A stretch of 21,411 bases of DNA from JAMCRD01 sp964633405 (lineage in GTDB: Bacteria > Patescibacteriota > Minisyncoccia > UBA6257 > Colwellbacteraceae): NCBI GenBank assembly GCA_964633405.1, contig CAZWFV010000010.1, forward strand, positions 1-21,411. Reading direction: 5' to 3'. A model generated the notes under the pieces. The model was not told the origin of the DNA. It worked only from the letters and a program-made list of their open reading frames with translations, and searched no databases. Positions 15,390 through 21,411 of this stretch are shown here, piece by piece (the stretch's first letter is position 1; every line of letters starts with the position of its first letter). Position numbers and translations under genes: made by a program.

Positions 15390-15446
15390 AAGTGAGCCGA
15401 CAGGTGAAAATAAAGGTCGAACTTTATTAATACCGTCGTCTCACTT
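15390..15446 (+). promoter_or_regulatory. Long structured leader hairpin upstream of the surface protein
   Basis: A single extended stem can be drawn. AAGTGAG (15390-15396) pairs with CTCACTT (15440-15446), then a C-T mismatch follows. CGAC (15398-15401) pairs with GTCG (15435-15438), with A15402 bulged. GGT pairs with ACC, then a 3x3 internal loop. AATAAAG (15409-15415) pairs with CTTTATT (15422-15428), closed by loop GTCGAA. That is 21 base pairs in all. A smaller hairpin (15369-15386) lies upstream and can alternatively pair its CGGCT with AGCCG at 15395-15399, which would disrupt the large stem. The design suggests a cis-regulatory RNA; no known riboswitch class is recognised. Confidence 0.6.
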
Positions 15447-15482
15447 TGACTGTTAGAGGTGGGGCGGAAGTGCTTAAGTGAT

Positions 15483-16313
15483 ATGGAGAAAATATTACTA
15501 AGGGTGGCAATCGCCCTCGTGGTTATCCTGGTTATACTTGGCGTTTGGGTCATACTTGTGAGATATTGCGGGTTGGACCTGAACATACATCTTAACTGGA
15601 GCAGTAACTGCAACTGTGAAGTGGAACATACTGCGCCTCACAAGGCACGAGTTGTGAGTCACGCTCCTACCGTGGTAGAGAAGAAGGTTACAACCTATGT
15701 TGTTCTCCAAACGCCTCCTCCTCCGCCTATAGTGGTGCAGGTTCCTCCTCAGCCAGTATGTTACTCATGTGGCGGTTACGTTCAGCCGGTAGTTAACAAC
15801 AGTCCTCCTGTAGTTAACGTTACCGTAAACAGCAACCCCACGGTTTCCATTCAATCCTCTGCGCAATCTCAGCCTTCGTCCTATTACCCTCAACCTCCTG
15901 TGACTTATTATCCGTCGGTGTCGTATTATCCGTCACCGCCTGGATCATATAACGTCTATAATCCTCCGCCCGTGTACAATTATCCTACGTATAATTACGG
16001 GCCAGGTGCATCCACGGGTGGTTCATACCCGCAGCCCCCTGGGTCTGCGCCCAGCGCGTCCACCGGAGGTTCGTTGCCTCAGTCGTCAGGCGTTGCGCCC
16101 GGCTCGACTACCGGTGGCGCTGCCCCCGGTTCGGTAACAGGCGGTACGGCTCCTCAGAGCGGCACCCCGGCTGGATCAGCTACGGGAGGCAGTGCTCCGG
16201 GCGCTGTAACTGGAGGTTACGCATTGCCGCAGAGCAATAATGGGGCTGGGTCGACCAGTGGCGGAGCGAGCGCTGGTTCGGCTACCGGACAGGCATATGT
16301 ACCGTCGATTTGA
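15483..16313 (+). CDS. Tyr/Pro-rich membrane-anchored surface protein with STGG repeats
   Basis: This 276-residue protein (from ATG 15483) has one membrane helix at about 5-27. A short juxtamembrane segment carries C29, C43 and C45. Then comes a poly-Pro patch (TPPPPP, 78-82), a CxxC (C93/C96), a Tyr/Pro-rich stretch (133-175, YYP-x-PP motifs), and a Gly/Ser/Thr tail of eight STGG-like units. There is no enzymatic motif. It is probably an outward-facing fibre, stalk or wall-spanning linker; the cysteines could make disulfides. An upstream in-frame GTG at 15459 would add eight charged residues; ATG is preferred because the helix then begins near the N-terminus. The function is unrecognised. 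Confidence 0.7.
   Translation: MEKILLRVAIALVVILVILGVWVILVRYCGLDLNIHLNWSSNCNCEVEHTAPHKARVVSHAPTVVEKKVTTYVVLQTPPPPPIVVQVPPQPVCYSCGGYVQPVVNNSPPVVNVTVNSNPTVSIQSSAQSQPSSYYPQPPVTYYPSVSYYPSPPGSYNVYNPPPVYNYPTYNYGPGASTGGSYPQPPGSAPSASTGGSLPQSSGVAPGSTTGGAAPGSVTGGTAPQSGTPAGSATGGSAPGAVTGGYALPQSNNGAGSTSGGASAGSATGQAYVPSI
16008..16295 (+). repeat. STGG tandem degenerate repeat within the surface protein
   Basis: Residues 176-271 hold eight copies of [GAS][SA][TVA][TS]GG/Q: ASTGG, ASTGG, STTGG, SVTGG, SATGG, AVTGG, STSGG and SATGQ. They are spaced 9-16 residues apart and separated by Pro/Ala/Gln linkers. Codons differ between copies, so the repeat is old or held by selection on the protein. Confidence 0.75.
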
Positions 16314-16327
16314 TGGTAAATCGAGAT

Positions 16328-16348
16328 AGGGCAAATCTGATTTGCCCT
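16328..16348 (+). terminator. Candidate terminator after the Tyr/Pro-rich protein
   Basis: AGGGCAAAT (16328-16336) pairs perfectly with ATTTGCCCT (16340-16348) around loop CTG. A mixed T/A run with TTTTT at 16360-16364 follows at a distance, so termination may be weak or conditional. Confidence 0.5.
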
Positions 16349-16394
16349 CATCTTTAAAATTTTTAAGCGCAGTCTAAAAGTTTTAAAGATGGGG
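16346..16394 (+). promoter_or_regulatory. 20-bp leader hairpin upstream of the Fn3-like protein
   Basis: Bases 16346-16365 pair with 16375-16394 without a gap: 20 base pairs including two G-U wobbles, with loop AGCGCAGTC. It shares three bases (CCT) with the preceding terminator-like stem, so both cannot form in full. From 16395 to the ATG at 16455 the RNA is purine-rich and has no clear Shine-Dalgarno site. This is possible attenuation or mRNA stabilisation between two surface-protein genes. Confidence 0.6.
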
Positions 16395-16454
16395 AAGTGC
16401 GGTGTAGTAAAGGGGGAGCGGGCGTCAGTCGAGAAATAGAGAAGATAAACACAA

Positions 16455-18290
16455 ATGAAAAAGACAAACCTATTAAATAAAATTTTGGTTACCGTTCTTA
16501 CGGTGGCCGTATTGGGCGCTTACATCCCCGCAGTCTGGGCCTATGGCAATGCTCAATTCAACAACGCGATAGGGGATTATCCGACCCTGCAGGCCGGCGA
16601 TCACACCCTGTACAGCGGGTCGAGCAACTGGTCTACCAATGTATGGGTCAATCCATCGGATGCGATCAGTTTTATGATTTTCTATCACAACACCTCGGTT
16701 AATACCGCGGTAAATACCCGTGCCCAACTTTATCTACCCTCGACCCTTTCCAGTGGAATGAGCGTGACTACTACCGTTACTGCGGATAACGCATCTCCGG
16801 TACAGGGTAGCGTTACTTTCTACCTTAATAGCGGCGCCAGCGGCAGTTATCCGCTCAGTTACATATCCGGATCTGCCCAGTGGTACAATGGTGGTTCGAC
16901 CGCTCCCACGTCGTGGCTTTACGGTCAGAGCGGCAACGAGCTGGTCAATAACTCCTCCGGAGTCCAACTGGGAGATATCCCGGCTGGTGGCAGTGGTTAC
17001 ATAGTAGTCCGTGCCCAACTTGGCGGTTCCAGCAACTACTACAATTATGGCACTGGTCCGTCGATCTCTACGAGCGCCGCCACCAATGTGGTTAACACTT
17101 CAGCGACGCTGAATGCGACCATATATCCCAATGGTTATGACACGACAGCCTGGTTCCAGTACGGTACCACCGCTTCTCTCGGTTATACCACTCAGGCCCA
17201 GGATGTAGGTGCGGTTTCCTCGGTGCCCACCTTCAATTCGAATGTTTATAACCTGACGGCGGGTACGACCTACTACTACCGCGCTGTAGCTCAGAATGCC
17301 TATGGTACCAATTACGGATCCATACTGACGTTCAACACCCCGGCTTACTACAACGCACCCACCTACTACAACTACAACACCCCTAACTACTACACGCCTT
17401 CTTACTCTTATTACCCGAATCCTCCTTCTTCCTATAATTACAACTACGTAACTTCCGCGTCTGGATCGGGTTCAACCTTCACTATAACCGGCACCGCCTA
17501 CCCTAACGGGTATAACACGACAGCCTGGTTCGAGTACGGAACCACTCCTTCCTTCGGATACACCACTCCAGCGCAGAACGTCGACGCGACCACCGGTTCT
17601 GTCCCGGTGTCGGCGGCATTGACTAACCTCTTGCCCAACACGACCTACTACTACCGCCTGGATGTCCAGAATCCGTACGGATCGAACAGCGGTTCTACGC
17701 TGACCTTCACTACCAGCGCCGCCACCTATAATAGCAATGCTAATTCGACGGCGTCTGGCGTGGGGACTTCATTGACTTCCATCCTGAATTCTATGGACAA
17801 CATCCTTCTCAGTATGAAGAGCAGCTATAGCGCTCAGAATACTACCCAGACCAATAATCAGGCCGCCGTTGCGACGGCAGTAGCCAGCACTCCCACCGTT
17901 TCGGTCACCGTGACTGGTACGGCCTACCCGAACGGCTCGCAGACCAGCGCTTGGTTCCAGTATGGTCCTACCGCCTCGTTCGGCTATACCACTTCGGCTC
18001 AGGATGTCGGTTCCGGCAACTCAGGCGCAGCTTACTCCGCGACCATAACCGGCCTGACTCCTAATACCACTTACTACTACCGCACCGTAGCCAGAAACGC
18101 TTACGGCAGCGGATACGGTTCGACCCTAACTTTCACCACCCCTGGCGCCAGCAACTCTTCCAACCAGAGCAATTACAGCACAGCCAGCATATTCTCTGCT
18201 TTGGGAGGCAACTGGGCGATAATCGGACTTATTATCCTGGTCCTGATCGGGATCGGAGTGGTCATCTTCCTGAGGTTCGTTCTTAAGTAA
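16455..18290 (+). CDS. Surface protein with three Fn3-like repeats and C-terminal anchor
   Basis: This 611-residue exported protein has a signal peptide at residues 1-29 (KK, hydrophobic core, VWA cleavage site). An N-terminal beta domain (30-190) follows. Three fibronectin-III-like modules lie at about 203-296, 333-421 and 480-563. Each has YPNG, an AWFxYGxT core, GYTT, and T-TYYYR followed by YGS-LTF-T. Linker 1 (297-332) is a Tyr/Asn/Pro-rich stretch; linker 2 (431-478) looks helical. A C-terminal membrane helix spans 587-608, ending in basic residues, so it is anchored by its C-terminus. It lies directly after another surface gene with a similar Tyr/Pro-rich segment. An adhesin or envelope role is inference. 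Confidence 0.8.
   Translation: MKKTNLLNKILVTVLTVAVLGAYIPAVWAYGNAQFNNAIGDYPTLQAGDHTLYSGSSNWSTNVWVNPSDAISFMIFYHNTSVNTAVNTRAQLYLPSTLSSGMSVTTTVTADNASPVQGSVTFYLNSGASGSYPLSYISGSAQWYNGGSTAPTSWLYGQSGNELVNNSSGVQLGDIPAGGSGYIVVRAQLGGSSNYYNYGTGPSISTSAATNVVNTSATLNATIYPNGYDTTAWFQYGTTASLGYTTQAQDVGAVSSVPTFNSNVYNLTAGTTYYYRAVAQNAYGTNYGSILTFNTPAYYNAPTYYNYNTPNYYTPSYSYYPNPPSSYNYNYVTSASGSGSTFTITGTAYPNGYNTTAWFEYGTTPSFGYTTPAQNVDATTGSVPVSAALTNLLPNTTYYYRLDVQNPYGSNSGSTLTFTTSAATYNSNANSTASGVGTSLTSILNSMDNILLSMKSSYSAQNTTQTNNQAAVATAVASTPTVSVTVTGTAYPNGSQTSAWFQYGPTASFGYTTSAQDVGSGNSGAAYSATITGLTPNTTYYYRTVARNAYGSGYGSTLTFTTPGASNSSNQSNYSTASIFSALGGNWAIIGLIILVLIGIGVVIFLRFVLK
17061..18143 (+). repeat. Three tandem Fn3-like modules, intragenic duplication
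   Basis: The units are at about 17061-17342, 17451-17717 and 17892-18143. The first two share near-identical DNA around the AWF core (for example ACGACAGCCTGGTTC in both), which points to a fairly recent duplication. The third has drifted more. Confidence 0.75.
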
Positions 18291-18316
18291 CGCTTGAATC
18301 CGGATACATTGATAGG

Positions 18317-18350
18317 CAATAACGACCCAGTGAGAACTGGGTCGTTATTG
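18317..18350 (+). terminator. Intrinsic terminator after the Fn3-like protein
   Basis: A perfect 15-bp stem (18317-18331 with 18336-18350) has loop GAGA and is followed by TTT. It lies 26 nt after the stop codon and isolates the surface-protein pair from the ATPase gene. Confidence 0.9.
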
Positions 18351-18376
18351 TTTCCGGCAGGGCAGTTGATTATTTC

Positions 18377-18385
18377 TGCTATAAT
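18377..18385 (+). promoter_or_regulatory. Extended -10 promoter of the P-type ATPase
   Basis: TGCTATAAT is a perfect extended -10 (TG-n-TATAAT), and no -35 is needed or seen. The predicted start near 18392 is 5 nt before the ATG at 18397. Confidence 0.65.
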
Positions 18386-18396
18386 TCAAATTAAAT

Positions 18397-20907
18397 ATGG
18401 TTAAGAAGGACATTCTTGGGAGCAGTATAGCCGATTTGTACGTTAAATTCGGAACTTCCGCTACGGGCTTAACCAAGCAGGAAGCCGCTGGGCGTCTTGA
18501 GATGAACGGTCCAAATGTCCTGCGCCGAAGAGAGGTCGGCGCTTGGAAGGTGCTCGGCAGTCAGTTCAAAAGTTCACTTATCTACTTACTGATCATAGCC
18601 AGCATCATCTCTTATGGCATAGGGGATTATTCGGGCGGAACAGTAATCCTGGTTATATTGGTGATTAACACCACTCTGGGATTTCTGCAGGAATACCGGT
18701 CGGAGAGGATCGTCGAGCGGCTGTCCAAGCTGATCGGCCATGAGGCCCGGGTGAGACGTAACGGAGAGACGGTCCTGATCAATGATTCGCAAATTGTGGC
18801 GGGAGATATAGTAATTGTCCGCGAGGGGGACATAGTCCCGGCGGATATTCGCCTCATCGAAGCCGAGGGTCTGCAGGTGAACGAATCGCAGCTCACCGGC
18901 GAGTCGGTGCCATTGGCCAAACAAGTATCGACTGGAACTAGCGGCAGCCAAGACTGTCTCACCTTCACCGGCAGCGTCATAGAGAGAGGGGGCGGCGCCG
19001 GTTTGGCTTATGCGGTTGGCAACGATACGGAAATCGGCACCATCGCCAAACTCTCTACGGGGATAAAGAAGGAGACCCAATATGAGAAATCGCTGGCTTC
19101 CTTCAGTTCCTTCCTGATGAAGGTGATGCTATTCGGCTTGGTTCTGGTCCTAATATTCAAACTGTTCCTTGATCGCAATATTTCCAACTTAGCCGACCTG
19201 CTCCTATTCATTGTCGCGACAGCGGTCGCCGTAGTGCCTGAGGTTCTGCCGGTCATCGCCACGGTGACCATGTCGGATGGTGCGATGAAGCTCGCCAAAA
19301 GGCACGTGGTAGTCAAGAGGCTGTCTTCACTGGAGGATCTGGGTAACGTAAACCTGCTTTGCACGGATAAGACCGGTACCCTTACCGAGAACAAGATGTC
19401 AATTAAAAAAATAACCTCGACCGACGAGAAACTGTTCCAGCTGCTTTCTTATGCGGCCATCACCCATTTCAAGGGCGGCCAGCGGAAGCTGCAGAATTCT
19501 TATGACGAAGCCTTTACCGAATACATCCCCGACAGCATCAAGAAGGAGGCTGAGGATTTCAGGATAGCGAAGGAACTGCCCTTCGACCCCGAGGACAGAA
19601 GAAGCCGGGTGGTACTTGAGGACGTCAAACGCAAAAAATACTTCCTGCTCTCGATAGGCGCCCCCGAGGCGGTGTCGGATGTAAGCGGCGGAGGGTATAA
19701 GGTTAAATACGCCGATAACATTACCGCGGAGGGCAAACAGGGCCTGCACCACCTGGCTCTGGCCTATAAGGGGATACCGTATACCGACGATTTAGATATT
19801 CTGAAGAACGAACGCGATCTAATTTTCCTCGGCTACGCAAGCCTGGAGGACCCTCTGCGCGGCACAGCAAAGAGCACCATCCAACTTGCCGAGAGGCTGG
19901 GCATAAGCATCAAGATCCTGACCGGAGACAGCAAGGAAGTCGCGGAATACATAGGAAAAGAGGTCGGGCTGGTAAACGGCAGCGACAGAATCTATCTGGG
20001 TAGCGAACTCGACAGCCTTACGGAGGACGAGTTCAAGGAAGTCGTCAGTCGTTGCAATGTTTTTGCCAGGGTATCCCCGACCCAGAAATTCAATATCATC
20101 AAAGTTCTTAAGGAGACGAATGTGGTTGGCTACCAAGGCGATGGCATAAACGATGCTCCTGCATTGAAGTTGGCCGATGTCGCAATCGCGGTGAATTCTG
20201 CCACCGATATAGCCAAGGAAAGCGCCGATATAATCCTTCTGAACAAGAGCCTAGAGGTGATCGTTAACGGCGTAAAGTACGGCAGGTCGATATTCGTGAA
20301 TATAAACAAGTACATCAGGTACACCATGGTCAGCAACTTCGGGAACTTTATAGCCCTATCCACCCTATATCTTATGTCTACCTACTTGCCGATCTTGCCG
20401 ATTCAGGTGCTCCTGACGACAGTCGTTACCGATGTGCCGCTAATTACCATCTCATCGGATACCGTAGAGGAAACGGCAGTCGTGCGTCCCGAAAAGCACA
20501 ACATCAAAGAACTGATATTTATTTCACTCATTCTGGGCGTGCCGACGGCCCTCTTCGAAATATTCTATTTCCTACTTATCTCCGCTCAACCGAGAGCAAC
20601 CATGGAAACCAGCCTGTTTATGTTCCTGACCTTCATAGCCTTGATCGTGTTCTATACTATAAGGAATAAGGGATATTTCTGGAAAACCAAATTGCCGTCC
20701 GGCATTCTAAACATGTCATTCGCGTTGGCCGCCATCTTTTCTTTGGCAATCATATATATGCCGCCGTTCCAGCTGTGGTTCTCATTCGTGCCCCTGCCCC
20801 TAAGCTCGCTGATCCTGATCTTGGTCCTTATAACCCTCTATTTCCTGGGAATAGATTCCGTAAAGGTGCTCTATTACAGGCTTGCCGGATCTGAGGGTGG
20901 TGTCTAG
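18397..20907 (+). CDS. P-type cation-transporting ATPase (P3/MgtA-like)
   Basis: This 836-residue ion pump is driven by ATP. The actuator motif TGES is at 167-170. The phosphorylation site DKTGT starts at D324, the nucleotide-binding domain lies between, and the hinge GDGINDAP is centred on D582. Membrane segments occur near 55-95 and 240-300, and six more lie after about 630. There is no N-terminal CxxC metal domain and no CPC motif in the membrane, which argues against Cu/Zn/Cd pumps. The segment VPEVLPVI before the site and VVVKRL...LLCTDKTGTLT resemble P3-type Mg2+ or H+ ATPases. The exact ion is unproven. It is monocistronic between a terminator and the convergent LamG fragment. Confidence 0.92.
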   Translation: MVKKDILGSSIADLYVKFGTSATGLTKQEAAGRLEMNGPNVLRRREVGAWKVLGSQFKSSLIYLLIIASIISYGIGDYSGGTVILVILVINTTLGFLQEYRSERIVERLSKLIGHEARVRRNGETVLINDSQIVAGDIVIVREGDIVPADIRLIEAEGLQVNESQLTGESVPLAKQVSTGTSGSQDCLTFTGSVIERGGGAGLAYAVGNDTEIGTIAKLSTGIKKETQYEKSLASFSSFLMKVMLFGLVLVLIFKLFLDRNISNLADLLLFIVATAVAVVPEVLPVIATVTMSDGAMKLAKRHVVVKRLSSLEDLGNVNLLCTDKTGTLTENKMSIKKITSTDEKLFQLLSYAAITHFKGGQRKLQNSYDEAFTEYIPDSIKKEAEDFRIAKELPFDPEDRRSRVVLEDVKRKKYFLLSIGAPEAVSDVSGGGYKVKYADNITAEGKQGLHHLALAYKGIPYTDDLDILKNERDLIFLGYASLEDPLRGTAKSTIQLAERLGISIKILTGDSKEVAEYIGKEVGLVNGSDRIYLGSELDSLTEDEFKEVVSRCNVFARVSPTQKFNIIKVLKETNVVGYQGDGINDAPALKLADVAIAVNSATDIAKESADIILLNKSLEVIVNGVKYGRSIFVNINKYIRYTMVSNFGNFIALSTLYLMSTYLPILPIQVLLTTVVTDVPLITISSDTVEETAVVRPEKHNIKELIFISLILGVPTALFEIFYFLLISAQPRATMETSLFMFLTFIALIVFYTIRNKGYFWKTKLPSGILNMSFALAAIFSLAIIYMPPFQLWFSFVPLPLSSLILILVLITLYFLGIDSVKVLYYRLAGSEGGV

Positions 20908-20931
20908 AGCACATACAATTGTCAGCCGCTA

Positions 20932-21240
20932 TTACCTCTGAGCGTTGTAGATATCCTGGATCTCTGCAGCGGAAAGGACGCGGTTGAATATATATATGTC
21001 ATCCAAGTTGCCGATAAACAGTTCGTTGGCTCCGTCGCGTGAACCGATGTCGAACTGACCAGGGTTTGAGGTGGGGCCCGCGCTGCCGACTATCCATCCG
21101 GTAAGAGGTTGAACAACGCCATCAACGTAAATATTGAAACTGGCGGTGCTTAAGTCGCCATCGTACGTCCACGCCACCATGTGCCATTTGCCATCATTCC
21201 ATTTGGTCGTTGTGTATGCGCTTAGAAGGTGGGGTGAACA
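20932..21240 (-). CDS. C-terminal part of a LamG/concanavalin-A-like domain protein, 5' end broken
   Basis: About 103 residues are readable upstream from the stop at 20932. They contain the second half of a LamG-like jelly-roll: WNDGKWHMVAWTYDGD, then IYVDG, then GQFDIGSR, then the diagnostic C-terminal GNLDDIYIFNRVLSAAEIQDIYN. Such domains bind sugars or surface ligands and usually sit at the end of large exported proteins. An in-frame ATG exists at 21180, but it lies inside the domain (after NDGKWH), so it is not the true start. The frame is closed by TAG at 21241-21243, so the rest of the protein is missing, frameshifted or displaced. It may be a gene remnant or a contig-end artefact. Confidence 0.65.
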   Translation of the reverse strand, partial: CSPHLLSAYTTTKWNDGKWHMVAWTYDGDLSTASFNIYVDGVVQPLTGWIVGSAGPTSNPGQFDIGSRDGANELFIGNLDDIYIFNRVLSAAEIQDIYNAQR

Positions 21241-21411
21241 CTACACCGAATCCTTCGAAGATCATGCCGGTCCGGGGTCGTCTCCGTGAAGAGGCCGGAA
21301 ACGAGGAGACGGCACGTCCGGCGGGTACGTTCGGAACTGAAAGAAGGAATGCGGCGGCCGTGCTGCTGGGCCGGCTGCCCCCACCGTTGAAATAATCCGG
21401 CGGCCGGCCCT
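21241..21411. other. G+C-rich end segment of unknown nature
   Basis: Composition changes sharply to clearly higher G+C than the rest of the window, with many CCGG and GGCC words. CGTCTCC (21280-21286) can pair with GGAGACG (21305-21311). One minus-strand frame stays open from the window edge into about 21192, but its sequence is low in complexity and I recognise no domain. It could be the edge of a mobile element, a structured RNA, or a chimeric assembly end. Confidence 0.4.

Noticed and set aside
15459..15482. GTG at 15459 as the start of the Tyr/Pro-rich protein
   Set aside because: It adds eight charged or polar residues before the membrane helix; the ATG at 15483 gives a normal N-terminus. 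Not fully excluded.
16008..18143. Repeats as a possible CRISPR or DNA-level tandem array
   Set aside because: The periodicity is in protein sequence with divergent codons and all units are in one reading frame; there are no spacer-like unique segments between identical repeats.
21210..21395. 61-residue plus-strand open frame in the end segment
   Set aside because: Arg/Pro/Gly-rich low-complexity translation of G+C-rich DNA, without a ribosome site or promoter; more likely chance.

Overview
The window is compact bacterial DNA, roughly half G+C, almost all on the plus strand, read with the standard genetic code. Gene content and style suggest a small-genome bacterium of the Patescibacteria/CPR type. 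Pointers are a short RecO, a short L19, a 4-fold beta-flower protein, large repeat-rich surface proteins, three tRNA genes without encoded CCA, and many promoters whose -10 box sits almost on the start codon. That placement is inference from style; no rRNA is present to prove it.

Layout. 1-2,350: the end of tRNA-Ile(GAU), tRNA-Val(GAC), a small beta-flower protein, an RluA-family pseudouridine synthase, ribosomal protein bL19 with a strong terminator, a free-standing two-motif LAGLIDADG homing endonuclease, and tRNA-Leu(GAG). 2,361-3,611: an endonuclease/exonuclease/phosphatase-fold enzyme converging on a minus-strand secreted 3D-domain cell-wall protein, with a bidirectional terminator between them. 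3,686-5,981: short recO overlapping a membrane-anchored beta-repeat surface protein. 6,031-14,447: a housekeeping run of glycyl-tRNA synthetase, M16 zinc peptidase, AI-2E-type membrane protein, methionyl-tRNA synthetase, TatD hydrolase and leucyl-tRNA synthetase, mostly with overlapping or abutting ends. 14,425-15,261 (minus): glutamate racemase, overlapping leuS tail to tail.

15,300-18,350 is the most unusual part. Two surface proteins lie in tandem: a Tyr/Pro-rich membrane-anchored protein with a C-terminal STGG-type repeat, and a 611-residue protein with a signal peptide, three fibronectin-III-like repeats and a C-terminal membrane anchor. Each has a long untranslated leader containing a strong RNA hairpin, in a genome stretch where most other leaders look 0-15 nt long. 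18,397-20,907 is a P-type cation ATPase. The right end holds the C-terminal part of a LamG lectin-like domain on the minus strand, whose frame is broken near 21,241. Beyond that lies about 170 bp of G+C-rich sequence that looks foreign to the window.

Functionally the window mixes translation (tRNAs, three synthetases, L19, rRNA modification), cell wall (MurI, 3D protein), DNA repair (RecO, TatD, possibly the EEP enzyme) and cell-surface display. No CRISPR array, insertion sequence or replication origin was seen.
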